DNA of 64,000 bases from a virus, in IMG/VR virus record IMGVR_UViG_3300020392_000011, positions 1 through 64,000 of that record; one strand, 5' to 3'. Positions within the stretch are counted from its first letter, which is position 1. Each line of letters opens with the position of its first letter. Below the pieces are notes generated by a model that did no database searches, was not told where the DNA came from, and worked only from the letters and a program-made list of their open reading frames with translations. This document shows positions 29,942 to 38,700 of this stretch, piece by piece. Position numbers and translations under genes: made by a program.

Positions 29942-31270
29942 ATGTTTAATGCAGACGCAAATTTAATGGAAAAATGGGGTCCTGTTTTAGAGCACGATAG
30001 TGCACCTGAAATTAAGGATCGATACAAGAAAAGCGTAACAGCTAGATTGTTAGAAAACCAAGAAGTTGCCCTAAGACAAGAAGCTCAATACTCACAAGGT
30101 AATATGATATCTGAGGTTGCTGCAAACGCAACAGGTTCAAGTATCGATAACTTTGATCCAGTATTAATCTCTCTTGTTAGAAGAGCAATGCCAAACTTAA
30201 TTGCATACGATATCTGTGGTGTTCAACCAATGACTGGACCAACAGGTTTAATCTTTGCAATGAAAGCAAGATATGGTACTCAAGCTGGTGCTGAAGCTCT
30301 AGGTCTTGATGAAGCTGATACTGATTTCTCAGGAGCAGGAACTCATCAGAACGACGCAGGCGGCCCAACAGGTCTAGGCGGAGTTACAGACGCAGATACA
30401 GACGGTACTATTACTGATAATACTGACACAGTATCTACATTCGGTACAGGTATGACTACAGCAGCTGCTGAAGGACTAGGCGCATCAGGCGGCGGTTCAT
30501 TCGGTGAGATGGCTTTCTCAATCGAGAAATCAACTGTCGAAGCTAAGTCAAGAGCTTTAAAAGCTGAGTACACAATGGAATTAGCACAAGACTTAAAAGC
30601 AATCCACGGTTTAGATGCTGAAGGCGAATTAGCTAACATCCTATCTGCTGAGATCCTAGCGGAAATCAACAGAGAAGTAGTTAGAACTATTCTCGAAAAA
30701 GCAAAAATCGGTGCTTTACAATCTTCAACAGCTGTATCTGGTATCTTCGATGTCAACACTGACTCAGATGGTAGATGGATGGTTGAAAGATTTAAAGGTC
30801 TTATCATGCAACTCGAAAGAGAAGCTAATGTTATTGCTAAAGAAACAAGACGTGGAAAAGGTAACTATGTTATCGTTTCTTCAGACGTAGCTTCAGCACT
30901 AGCAGCAGCTGGTCAAATGGATTATACTCCAGCATTGTCAACAGACTTAAACGTTGACGATACAGGTAACACTTTCGCAGGTGTTCTTAACGGTAAGCTA
31001 AAGGTCTACATTGATCCTTATGCAAACGTTGATTTCGCATGTGTTGGTTACAGAGGTAATAACCCATACGACGCTGGTTTATTCTATTGCCCATACGTAC
31101 CTTTAACTATGGTTAAAGCAGTTGGCGAGAGCGACTTCCAGCCAAGAATCGGATTCAAAACAAGATATGGAATGCAACAAAACCCATTCGTGGGAAGTGC
31201 AACAGGTGCTGGTACAGCCAGATCTAACCCATACTTCAGAATCTTCAGAATTGATGACATCATGGTGTAA
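29942..31270 (+). CDS. gp23: Major capsid protein gp23
   Basis: 442 residues. T4-like capsid features: N-terminal LMEKWGPVLEHD and SVTARLLENQE, the core block SLVRRAMPNLIAYDICGVQP-MTGPTG, EMAFSIEKSTVEAKSRALKA, YTMELAQDLKAIHGLDAEGE and C-terminal FQPRIGFKTRYGM. A prohead protease site of the L/I-x-E type is visible at Ile56-Ser-Glu58, which would release the N-terminal 58 residues; this is inferred from the motif. Ribosome site GGGGAAAACTAAA. A strong terminator follows. Confidence 0.97.
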   Translation: MFNADANLMEKWGPVLEHDSAPEIKDRYKKSVTARLLENQEVALRQEAQYSQGNMISEVAANATGSSIDNFDPVLISLVRRAMPNLIAYDICGVQPMTGPTGLIFAMKARYGTQAGAEALGLDEADTDFSGAGTHQNDAGGPTGLGGVTDADTDGTITDNTDTVSTFGTGMTTAAAEGLGASGGGSFGEMAFSIEKSTVEAKSRALKAEYTMELAQDLKAIHGLDAEGELANILSAEILAEINREVVRTILEKAKIGALQSSTAVSGIFDVNTDSDGRWMVERFKGLIMQLEREANVIAKETRRGKGNYVIVSSDVASALAAAGQMDYTPALSTDLNVDDTGNTFAGVLNGKLKVYIDPYANVDFACVGYRGNNPYDAGLFYCPYVPLTMVKAVGESDFQPRIGFKTRYGMQQNPFVGSATGAGTARSNPYFRIFRIDDIMV

Positions 31271-31296
31271 GCCACTGATTAATTAATCAGATTCAC

Positions 31297-31324
31297 GAGA
31301 GGGATCCTAGATCCCTCTCTTTTT
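31297..31324 (+). terminator. Rho-independent terminator after gp23
   Basis: GAGAGGGATC (31297-31306) pairs perfectly with GATCCCTCTC (31310-31319) around a three-base loop and is followed by TTTTT. Ends the capsid transcript. Confidence 0.9.
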
Positions 31325-31327
31325 GCT

Positions 31328-31335
31328 TATAAATA
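31328..31335 (+). promoter_or_regulatory. Late promoter TATAAATA very close to the start codon
   Basis: Exact late box only 5 bases before ATG 31341. A late transcript starting the usual few bases downstream would be leaderless or nearly so for this gene. No ribosome site is visible between them. Confidence 0.6.
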
Positions 31336-31340
31336 GATAT

Positions 31341-31802
31341 ATGGCAACATTAACTACAAATAAAAACTTTCTATCACCTGTCGGGTTTCAATTTACTATT
31401 AACCGACAGAAATTCCCTAACATTGAATATTTCTGCACTGCAGCTAGTTTACCATCGTTAAGTTTAGGTTCAGTCGAATTACCTTATCGTGGTGTAACAC
31501 TAACAGATGCTGGTAACAGATTAGATTTCGGTGAGCTAACATTAGCATTTAATGTAACTGAAGACTTGGAAAATTATATAGAAACATTTAATTGGATGCA
31601 CGATTTTGTAAACAAAAAAGGTGACTTCAAAGAAGATGCAACTTTATTAATTCTTAATAGTCATAGTAATTTATCAAAAGAAGTTAGATTTAATGGCATA
31701 TTTCCAACGGCTTTAGATGCATTAGAATTTGATACAAAGGCAGGCGTTGAATATTTAAGTGCAACTGTAACATTTGAATATACATCATACGAATTTAAAT
31801 AA
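31341..31802 (+). CDS. Tail tube-related / gp3-position tail completion protein, 153 aa
   Basis: Start chosen at ATG 31341 (MATLTTNKNFLSPVGF) because the only upstream in-frame start lies inside the late promoter. The pattern NFLSPVGFQFTINRQKFPNI, VELPYRGVTLTDAGNRLDFG, LENYIETFNWMHDF and EFDTKAGVEYLSATVTFEY resembles tail-tube/tail-terminator folds. In marine T4-like phages the gene between gp23 and uvsY is usually the gp3 tail completion protein, which is the inferred role; a second gp19-like tube or baseplate protein is the alternative. Confidence 0.7.
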   Translation: MATLTTNKNFLSPVGFQFTINRQKFPNIEYFCTAASLPSLSLGSVELPYRGVTLTDAGNRLDFGELTLAFNVTEDLENYIETFNWMHDFVNKKGDFKEDATLLILNSHSNLSKEVRFNGIFPTALDALEFDTKAGVEYLSATVTFEYTSYEFK

Positions 31803-31805
31803 ACC

Positions 31806-31834
31806 TGTACTTTTATATAATCTTATGGTATAAT
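31806..31834 (+). promoter_or_regulatory. Middle/early-class promoter (TGTACt-17-TATAAT)
   Basis: TGTACT at 31806, 17-base spacer ending TGG, TATAAT at 31829-31834. Member of the conserved promoter family of this window, with the sixth -35 base changed (T for A). Drives uvsY. Confidence 0.8.
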
Positions 31835-31859
31835 ATATACTATATGATATGAGGATATT

Positions 31860-32306
31860 ATGAATACATTAGAACAAATATTAGAAATGTGGAAAAAAGA
31901 TTCTGAAATAAAGGATCTTGCACTTGATGAATCATCTAGGGACTCGGCAAAGCTCCACGGTAAATACCTAGAATTACTTAGCGTTAATCGTCTCAGATTA
32001 AAAAAGCTTGAACTTGAATTTAAAGTGCTACTTAAGGACAAATGGTCGCATTATAACGGCAAATTAAGTCAAGAAGAAATGGACGATAAAGGATGGGATT
32101 ATGATCCATTAAATGGACTCACTGTCTTAAAAGGCGATATGGATAAATTTTATGACTCAGATCCAGTGATACAAGAGCATCAAGCTAGAATTCAATACAC
32201 ACAAGAAATATGCGATACACTTAAAGAAATAATGGACACTATTAAGTGGAGACATCAGACAATTAAGAATATGATTGAGTGGAGAAAATTCACTAGTGGA
32301 ATATAA
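31860..32306 (+). CDS. uvsY: UvsY recombination mediator
   Basis: 148 residues, slightly longer than T4 UvsY. Conserved core: YLELLSVNRLRLKKLELEF, then DKWSHYNGKLSQEEMDDKGW and DYDPLNGL. It loads the UvsX recombinase onto gp32-covered single-stranded DNA. Ribosome site ATGAGGATATT. It overlaps the next gene. Confidence 0.92.
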   Translation: MNTLEQILEMWKKDSEIKDLALDESSRDSAKLHGKYLELLSVNRLRLKKLELEFKVLLKDKWSHYNGKLSQEEMDDKGWDYDPLNGLTVLKGDMDKFYDSDPVIQEHQARIQYTQEICDTLKEIMDTIKWRHQTIKNMIEWRKFTSGI

Positions 32307-33153
32307 GATACATCAATATAGACATTCTAATTTTACACAATACGAAAAAGTTATTAGACAGGCTCTAAATGAGCTTGGTCATACTGAGTCAGATAATCCA
32401 GAGTTAAACATATATAATCACTGCCATTTATCAGAACTAAGCACAGAAAATAATTTAATATTTAAACCAACAGCACCTTCAGCTAATTATTTTGCTATAG
32501 ATACAATAGGATATGCAAGTGCATCTAAACTTGCTTTTGAAGAACCTCATACTTTAAACTACATATTTTCTAATAACATATTTAATCTAATAAATGAGAA
32601 ATCTAATAAATGGGATGATTCTATAATGTTAAAATGGCGTAAACCAAAAAATGTTCCAAAGGATCATATCTTAATTATAGGGCAAATGCCAGATGACGAA
32701 AGTGTAACAGGGCATAGTTTTGGTGGACATATAGAAAAGATTACAGCAATAATAAAAGAATTAAAAGGTGAAAATATATTACTAAAATTGCACCCTAGAT
32801 ATAAGCCTACTAAAAAATTTATGGTATTATGCGAACAATATGGTGTAGAAGTAATGAAAGGATACTATAGTATTCATGACATATTACCACATACTAAAGT
32901 AGCAATAATAGAAAATAGCACAGCTGGAATAGAATGTTTAATGCATAATGTTCCTATAATATCTTATGGTTGGCCAGAATATCATTGGGCTACTCATAAA
33001 TTGCAATCACTTACAGAATTAAAAGGATTGGTAAATAACCTAGATTGGTACGATGAGCTATATGCTGGTGATTTTATAAATTGGTATATAAATAGTTATT
33101 TGTGCAGTGATGTACATAGCACTAAAGAAAGATTGAAAGAACTTGGATATTAA
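32296..33153 (+). CDS. Capsule-type (KpsC/KpsS-like) glycosyltransferase domain protein
   Basis: About 285 residues. The C-terminal half has the marks of the capsule polysaccharide KpsC/KpsS GT-B family: ILLKLHPRYKP (H-P-R), then AIIENSTAGIECLMHNVPII and SYGWPEYHW, the nucleotide-sugar binding segment. The N-terminal half is not recognised. Start is uncertain: I favour GTG 32296, ten bases after GGAGA and inside the end of uvsY; TTG 32275 in the same frame has no clear ribosome site. It lies between uvsY and uvsW, where T4 has no such gene, and overlaps uvsW by 11 bases. Acceptor (DNA base, virion or host glycan) cannot be read. Confidence 0.6.
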   Translation: MEYKIHQYRHSNFTQYEKVIRQALNELGHTESDNPELNIYNHCHLSELSTENNLIFKPTAPSANYFAIDTIGYASASKLAFEEPHTLNYIFSNNIFNLINEKSNKWDDSIMLKWRKPKNVPKDHILIIGQMPDDESVTGHSFGGHIEKITAIIKELKGENILLKLHPRYKPTKKFMVLCEQYGVEVMKGYYSIHDILPHTKVAIIENSTAGIECLMHNVPIISYGWPEYHWATHKLQSLTELKGLVNNLDWYDELYAGDFINWYINSYLCSDVHSTKERLKELGY

Positions 33154-34636
33154 AATAAAGAAAAAGAACGAAGCGTTCTTACATATTACTACTGAAGCTA
33201 GCATAGAGCAAGAGTTATCAGAACATTTTTGTTTCTATGTACCTGGATATAAATTCATGCCTGCATATAAAAACCGTATGTGGGACGGAAAAATACGGCT
33301 TTTTGACATGCGTAAAAAGGTATTATATACAGGTCTTTTTGAGTATCTTAAGGAATTCGCAGAGCTACGGAATTATACAATTACGGTCGAAGAAGATGCC
33401 TTCTATGGAAGGCCTGACGAGGACCTAAACCACGACATAGATGCCTTTTTAAGTGAAATACGGCTTAGTGTGAACAAAGAGGGTATAACCCCTCGCGATT
33501 ACCAACTAACGGCACTCTCGCTCTTGCTAAATAAATCTAGAAGCCTTTTATTATCACCAACGGCATCTGGTAAATCATTAATCATATATCTAGCCTTAAG
33601 ATATTACCTAGAATTTTATGATAATGATGTATTGATTGTAGTCCCTACTACATCACTTGTCGAACAGATGTATTCAGACTTTGCTGATTACTCAGAATTT
33701 GATAGTTGGAATGCACAAACCGAATGCCACAGAATTTATGCAGGTAAAGAAAAATATAACTTTAGGGAAAGGGTTACTATCACTACATGGCAATCAATTT
33801 ATAAAGAGAAACACGAATGGTTCCAAAGATATGGTATGGTAATCGGCGACGAGGCTCACAATTTTAAAGCTAAATCATTGACAGCTATATTAGAAAAATG
33901 CACGGAGGCTAAATTTAGAATAGGAACTACTGGTACATTAGATGGAACACAAACTCATCAGTTAGTATTGGAAGGTTTATTTGGTCCTGTGCATAAGGTC
34001 ACTACGACCAAAGAACTTATAGATAGAAGTGCACTAGCTAATTTAGATATTAAAGTATTATTATTGAAGTATAAAGATGATATATGTAAAATGGTGGCAA
34101 AATCTAAATACCAGGAAGAGGTCGACTTTATAGTTAAGTATGAACCTCGTAATAATTTTATTGCTAATTTAGCTACAGATTTAAAAGGAAATACATTAGT
34201 GCTATTCCAATTTGTTGAAAAACATGGAAAGCCTTTACATGATATTTTAAAAACTAAAATAGAAAAGGGTAGAAAACTGTTTTATGTATCAGGAGAAACA
34301 GACGTCGATACGAGAGAGTCGATCCGTGAGATTACCGAGACCCAAGAGAATGCCATTATTGTTGCTTCCATGGGTACTTTTTCTACAGGGATTAACATTA
34401 GGCGTCTTCATAATATTATATTTGCTTCACCGTCTAAAAGCCAAATTAGAGTCCTTCAGTCAATCGGCCGAGGATTAAGAAAAACTAAAGACGGTATGGA
34501 CACAAAAGTATTTGATATAGCTGATGATTTGCATTGGAAATCTAAAAAGAATTATACATTAAATCATGCAGCTGTAAGAATTAAAATATATGCAAAAGAG
34601 AAATTTAATTACGAAATTCATGAAGTACCCTTATAA
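33143..34636 (+). CDS. uvsW: UvsW helicase
   Basis: 497 residues. Superfamily 2 helicase: Walker A SPTASGKS (Lys144), DEAH box at 236-239, and C-terminal motif VI SIGRGLRK. The N-terminal MDIKIKKKNE...FYVPGYKFMPAYKNRMWDGKIR corresponds to the T4 UvsW N-domain, and T4 UvsW also begins MDIK, which supports the TTG start at 33143 inside the end of the glycosyltransferase gene. It resolves R-loops and recombination branches and switches off origin replication. Confidence 0.93.
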   Translation: MDIKIKKKNEAFLHITTEASIEQELSEHFCFYVPGYKFMPAYKNRMWDGKIRLFDMRKKVLYTGLFEYLKEFAELRNYTITVEEDAFYGRPDEDLNHDIDAFLSEIRLSVNKEGITPRDYQLTALSLLLNKSRSLLLSPTASGKSLIIYLALRYYLEFYDNDVLIVVPTTSLVEQMYSDFADYSEFDSWNAQTECHRIYAGKEKYNFRERVTITTWQSIYKEKHEWFQRYGMVIGDEAHNFKAKSLTAILEKCTEAKFRIGTTGTLDGTQTHQLVLEGLFGPVHKVTTTKELIDRSALANLDIKVLLLKYKDDICKMVAKSKYQEEVDFIVKYEPRNNFIANLATDLKGNTLVLFQFVEKHGKPLHDILKTKIEKGRKLFYVSGETDVDTRESIREITETQENAIIVASMGTFSTGINIRRLHNIIFASPSKSQIRVLQSIGRGLRKTKDGMDTKVFDIADDLHWKSKKNYTLNHAAVRIKIYAKEKFNYEIHEVPL

Positions 34637-34639
34637 ATA
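34632..34639 (+). promoter_or_regulatory. Late promoter TATAAATA overlapping the uvsW stop
   Basis: Exact late box; the uvsW stop codon TAA (34634-34636) lies inside it. ATG of the next gene is 7 bases downstream, so the late message would have almost no leader. Confidence 0.65.
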
Positions 34640-34646
34640 GTATTGT

Positions 34647-35057
34647 ATGACAGAAAAAGCTTTAGATATAAGACATTTTAAAATGATTAATGGCGACGAA
34701 GTGTTGGCACTCGTTAATCAAAATAATGATACTAATATGTTAGTTGAAAGGCCCGTGTTGGTAAATCAGAACATGCTAGGTGGCTATACATTTGCACCAT
34801 GGTTTCCTTTCAGTAAAGCTTCTTTATTTCGTATTATGAAAAACAGAATCATTGCATCAGTTAAGATCGATGAAAAAATACAACAGAATTACATTAACTT
34901 CGTGTTACAAAAAGAACAACCAGAAGCTAAAATACAGTCGACATCTGAGTTGTTAGATAATTATCGCGATGCTTTAATGGCTGAACATGCTGCCAGAGAA
35001 GAGGTATATGAGGACTATGTGGAAGAGGAAGAGATAAATGACCCGACCATTCATTAG
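34647..35057 (+). CDS. Small protein with SH3/LSm-like N-terminal pattern, 136 aa
   Basis: N-terminal FKMINGDEVLALVNQNNDTN and VERPVLVNQN resemble the small beta-barrel pattern of the protein at 50294 (MKLVRLVSGEEIVGDVVE), so the two may be distant paralogues with an LSm/SH3-like fold. The C-terminal ~50 residues are charged (AREEVYEDYVEEEE). It has a late promoter at 34632, unlike its replication neighbours, and an antisense-facing promoter lies 40 bases past its 3' end. Function unknown. Confidence 0.7.
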   Translation: MTEKALDIRHFKMINGDEVLALVNQNNDTNMLVERPVLVNQNMLGGYTFAPWFPFSKASLFRIMKNRIIASVKIDEKIQQNYINFVLQKEQPEAKIQSTSELLDNYRDALMAEHAAREEVYEDYVEEEEINDPTIH

Positions 35058-35095
35058 CCTAGATCTATATTCCACCTTCCCCGGTATGCTATATT

Positions 35096-35124
35096 ATTAT
35101 ACCACGTTTCTAATGCTTTGTACA
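35096..35124 (-). promoter_or_regulatory. Minus-strand promoter of the middle/early class
   Basis: Read on the minus strand: TGTACA (35124-35119), 17-base spacer ending GTGG, TATAAT (35101-35096). An upstream TGCA lies exactly 8 bases from the -35, as in four plus-strand members. It points leftward into the 3' end of the 34647 gene; no minus-strand gene is there, so the product would be an antisense RNA. Confidence 0.75.
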
Positions 35125-35149
35125 GTGTTATTTGCAAATTAAATAAACC

Positions 35150-35178
35150 TGTACATTGTAACTGAAGTATGGTATAAT
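35150..35178 (+). promoter_or_regulatory. Middle/early-class promoter for gp55
   Basis: TGTACA 35150-35155, 17-base spacer, TATAAT 35173-35178 preceded by TATGG. 21 bases upstream of gp55. It is divergent from the minus-strand promoter, with the two -35 boxes 25 bases apart. The rest of the gap 35058-35199 shows no gene. Confidence 0.85.
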
Positions 35179-35199
35179 AGAACATTATGGAGAAAAGTA

Positions 35200-35760
35200 A
35201 TGAGTAAAAATAAAGCACATTATATTAACAATAAAGAATTCTCATTGGCCGTAGTAGATTATGTCAGTGATAAGAATGAAGCTGAAGCTAAAGGTAAGCC
35301 TATTCCAAAGGTAACCGATTATATAGCAAGATGTTTTATTAAAATCGCTGAAGGCCTTTCACACAGACCAAACTTTGTACGATATACTTATCGTGAAGAA
35401 ATGGTTATGGATGCTGTAGAGAATTGCTTAAGAGCTATTGGTAATTATAATTTGGAAACAGCAACTAGAACTGGAAAGCCTAACGCATTTTCTTATTTCA
35501 CACAAATTTGTTATTTTGCTTTTATTAGAAGAATCACAAAAGAGAAGAAGCAACAAGACATAAAATTTAGATTTATTGAAAAAATGGGTATTGAAGAATT
35601 TGTTGAAGCTGGTATGGATAACGAAATGGCAGCAGAAACTATGGCTTATGTAGATACATTAAAACAAAGAATATCACAAGTAAGAGCGGTAGACAACAAA
35701 ATTAAGAAATTTGCAAAAGCGGAGAAGGCTCGAGAGAAACTAGAGCTATTCATGAGATGA
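35200..35760 (+). CDS. gp55: Late sigma factor gp55
   Basis: 186 residues. Sigma region 2-like core: DYIARCFIKIAEGLSHRPNF, YREEMVMDAVENCLRAIGNY, NAFSYFTQICYFAFIRRITK. In T4, gp55 directs host RNA polymerase to TATAAATA boxes with gp33 and the gp45 clamp; matching boxes occur throughout this window. Ribosome site GGAGAAAAGTA. Ends with an ATGA overlap with gp47. Confidence 0.95.
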   Translation: MSKNKAHYINNKEFSLAVVDYVSDKNEAEAKGKPIPKVTDYIARCFIKIAEGLSHRPNFVRYTYREEMVMDAVENCLRAIGNYNLETATRTGKPNAFSYFTQICYFAFIRRITKEKKQQDIKFRFIEKMGIEEFVEAGMDNEMAAETMAYVDTLKQRISQVRAVDNKIKKFAKAEKAREKLELFMR

Positions 35761-36818
35761 AGGTAGCAATAATAAACGACACACATTGTGGTGTCAGAAA
35801 TTCTAGTGACATATTCTTAAAATACCAGGAAAGATTCTATGAAGAGATATTCTTTCCATATTTAAAAGAACATAACATCACACAGATATTACATTTAGGA
35901 GATTATTATGAACATCGTAAGTTCGTTAATTTTAAAGCTCTCAACCAAAATAGAAAACATTTTCTCGAACCCTTACGGGATGCTGGGATTTCTATGGATA
36001 TTATTCCTGGTAATCACGATGTTTATTTTAAGAACACAAACGAACTTTGCAGTTTAAAAGAATTACTTGGTTACTTTACCTCAAATGTAAATATTATAAT
36101 GAAGCCTAAAGTATTAGATTACGATGGCTGTAAAGTCGCAGTAATACCTTGGATTAATAATAGCAATTACCAAGAGTATACAGACTGGGCAATGAAATGT
36201 AATGCATCTATTCTTGGAGCTCACCTAGAGCTAAAAGGATTTGATATGATGGCAGGAGTACCTAATGCTCATGGTATGAGTGCTGATGTATTTTCAAGGT
36301 TTGAAATGGTTCTATCGGGGCACTTTCATACCAAATCACATAGGGATAATGTTCATTACCTTGGTGCTCAATTTGAGTTTACCTGGGCTGATGTAGATGA
36401 CCCTAAGTATTTTCATATATTAGATACTGAAACAAGAGAAATTACGCCAGTGCGTAATCCAATCACAATGTTTAAGAAAGTAATATATGACGATAAAAAA
36501 GTTAATTACGATGAAGTCGATGTATCTCAATTTGAGAATAAATTCATTAAATTAATTGTAATAAATAAAAACGACCTTTACATGTTTGATAAATTTGTAG
36601 ATAGATTACAAAGCGTTAATACATACGAACTAAAAATAGCTGAAAGCTTTGAAGAGTATTTAGGTGATAGCGTAGAAGACGAGAAAATTTCACTAGAAGA
36701 CACTACTCATTTATTAGATTCCTATGTTGAAGCGGTTGAAACAGATTTAGATAAAGAGCATATTAAGGTTGAATTGAGAAAGCTCTATACAGAAGCTCAA
36801 AATTTAGAGGTAGTATGA
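35757..36818 (+). CDS. gp47: gp47 recombination nuclease subunit (Mre11/SbcD-like)
   Basis: 353 residues. Metallophosphoesterase motifs in order: IINDTHCG, LHLGDYYEHR, PGNHDVY, GAHLELKGF and SGHFHTKSH. Works with gp46 to resect double-strand ends for recombination-dependent replication. Overlaps gp55 by 4 bases and the next small gene by 4 bases. Confidence 0.95.
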   Translation: MKVAIINDTHCGVRNSSDIFLKYQERFYEEIFFPYLKEHNITQILHLGDYYEHRKFVNFKALNQNRKHFLEPLRDAGISMDIIPGNHDVYFKNTNELCSLKELLGYFTSNVNIIMKPKVLDYDGCKVAVIPWINNSNYQEYTDWAMKCNASILGAHLELKGFDMMAGVPNAHGMSADVFSRFEMVLSGHFHTKSHRDNVHYLGAQFEFTWADVDDPKYFHILDTETREITPVRNPITMFKKVIYDDKKVNYDEVDVSQFENKFIKLIVINKNDLYMFDKFVDRLQSVNTYELKIAESFEEYLGDSVEDEKISLEDTTHLLDSYVEAVETDLDKEHIKVELRKLYTEAQNLEVV

Positions 36819-36988
36819 TGGAAGGAATTATTATTATACCAATAATATGGGTCGTAATGATTACATTATATCTTTTTCTAACTAAAAATTTAGAAGGCAC
36901 TAAAGGTATAGAAAAAGAACAATATTATGGAAGAAAAACAGGTACTAAGTATACCGCAAAAGAAAGTAGGAAAGACTATATAGTATGA
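36815..36988 (+). CDS. Small membrane protein between gp47 and gp46, 57 aa
   Basis: ATGATG overlaps the gp47 stop, and its own stop overlaps the gp46 ATG (ATGA), so it is coupled on both sides. N-terminal ~22 residues (GIIIIPIIWVVMITLYLFL) form one membrane helix; the rest is basic and hydrophilic. T4 also has small genes in this interval, but I do not recognise this one. Confidence 0.7.
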   Translation: MMEGIIIIPIIWVVMITLYLFLTKNLEGTKGIEKEQYYGRKTGTKYTAKESRKDYIV

Positions 36989-38700
36989 TACATTTTAAAT
37001 CCGTTTCCTGGAAGAATTTTTTATCTACGGGAAACGACCCTATAACGATAAATTTATCTAAATCACCAACAACATTAATCGTAGGTCAAAATGGAGCTGG
37101 TAAATCAACTTTACTTGATGCTTTATCATTTGGCTTATTTGGCAAACCACATAGAGACATTAATAAAAAGCAATTAATGAATTCTATTAATAGAAAAGCT
37201 ACAGAGGTTATAGTAGAATTTGATATTGGTGGTTCACAATTTAAAATTGTTAGAGGTATAAAACCAACTAAATTTGAAATATGGCAAAATGGTAATATGA
37301 TTAACCAAGCATCTAATGTAAGGGATTACCAAAAGTTTTTAGAAAGTAACATTTTAAAACTAAACCATAAGTCATTTCACCAAGTAGTTGTATTAGGAAG
37401 TAGTTCCTTTATACCATTTATGCAATTACCAGCTTGGTCACGAAGGCAAGTAATTGAAGACCTATTAGATATTAATATATTTAGTAAGATGAATCAATTA
37501 CTAAAAGAGCGTAATGCAAAAATACGAGAAGATTTAGTTGATATTAATCACAATATTGATTTATTTAAAGCTAAGATTGATGGCCAATCTAAATATATTA
37601 AAGATTTACAATCTCTAAACGAAGAACAAATAGATAAGAAAAGAGAATCTATCGAAGTTTATAAAACCGACATTAAAGAAATATTTGAAGAATCAAAAGA
37701 TTTAGGAAAAAATCTTACAACTCTTATTTCTGGCGAAGAAAAAAATTATAAATTCTTTAACGATAAAATGTCAGATATGAAAGCATACGATAAAGACTTT
37801 AATAATAAAATTAATGCACTTGTTGCTGATGCTAGGTTCTTTGAAGAAAACGACAATTGTCCTACATGCGACCAAGAAATATCTGACTATATTAAAGCTG
37901 AAAAGTTAGGCGGATTAAAAGAACAAGCTAAACACGTACAAGATCAAAAAACTCAGTTATTAAAAGAAGTAAATACCTTAGAAAAAGAAGGTAAAGAAAT
38001 CTTAAATAGTTTAAATCAATTAAGACAAAAGCAAACAAAGATTAATTCTAATAACGAAAAGATTGCTGTATTGCAAAAAGAAGTTGGTAAAACTCAAAAG
38101 GAAATAGACAATTTACAAAACCAAAGTGGAGATGTTAAAACTGCTAAAAAAGAAATGACATCACTGCGTAAGAAAAAAGATACTGCTACAGAAAAGAAAT
38201 TAGCCTATGTAGAAGAACGAACTTATAATGAAGTTATAGGCGAAATGTTAAAAGATACGGGTATAAAGACGAAAGTAATTAAACAATACCTACCAGTTAT
38301 GAATCGTCTTATTAATCAGTATCTGCAAGTATTGGACTTCTTTGTAGCATTCCATTTAGACGAAAACTTTGCTGAAACAATTAGATCAAGACATAGAGAC
38401 ACATTTAATTATGCATCATTTAGTGAAGGCGAAAAACAAAGGATTGATTTAGCATTACTCTTTACATGGAGACAAATAGCTAAAATGAAAAATAGTGCAT
38501 CGACTAATCTATTAGTATTAGACGAAACATTTGATTCAAGTTTAGATATGGACGGTATTGATAACCTTACAAAAATATTGGATACGCTAGAAGATGGTTC
38601 TAATGTATTCATCATATCTCATAAAGGCGATGTATTAGAGAATAAATTTAGAAGTAAAATAGAGTTCTTTAAAGATAGAAACTTTTCAAAGATTAGGTAA
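36985..38700 (+). CDS. gp46: gp46 recombination nuclease subunit (Rad50/SbcC-like)
   Basis: 571 residues. N-terminal Walker A GQNGAGKST (Lys40), long coiled coil interrupted by a zinc hook Cys292-Pro-Thr-Cys295, then the ABC signature FSEGEKQR (479-486) and Walker B NLLVLDETFD near residue 510. ATPase partner of gp47. The stop codon directly abuts the tRNA gene. Confidence 0.95.
   Translation: MIHFKSVSWKNFLSTGNDPITINLSKSPTTLIVGQNGAGKSTLLDALSFGLFGKPHRDINKKQLMNSINRKATEVIVEFDIGGSQFKIVRGIKPTKFEIWQNGNMINQASNVRDYQKFLESNILKLNHKSFHQVVVLGSSSFIPFMQLPAWSRRQVIEDLLDINIFSKMNQLLKERNAKIREDLVDINHNIDLFKAKIDGQSKYIKDLQSLNEEQIDKKRESIEVYKTDIKEIFEESKDLGKNLTTLISGEEKNYKFFNDKMSDMKAYDKDFNNKINALVADARFFEENDNCPTCDQEISDYIKAEKLGGLKEQAKHVQDQKTQLLKEVNTLEKEGKEILNSLNQLRQKQTKINSNNEKIAVLQKEVGKTQKEIDNLQNQSGDVKTAKKEMTSLRKKKDTATEKKLAYVEERTYNEVIGEMLKDTGIKTKVIKQYLPVMNRLINQYLQVLDFFVAFHLDENFAETIRSRHRDTFNYASFSEGEKQRIDLALLFTWRQIAKMKNSASTNLLVLDETFDSSLDMDGIDNLTKILDTLEDGSNVFIISHKGDVLENKFRSKIEFFKDRNFSKIR

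Noticed and set aside
30346-30807. Long minus-strand open frames opposite gp23, gp21, gp18 and the fibre genes
   Set aside because: They mirror the codon bias of strong plus-strand genes, have no ribosome sites or promoters, and no recognisable motifs.
34990-35070. 26-codon minus-strand frame just downstream of the antisense promoter
   Set aside because: It is preceded by a GGAAGG-like site, but the peptide is short and lies opposite a real gene; an antisense RNA is the simpler reading.
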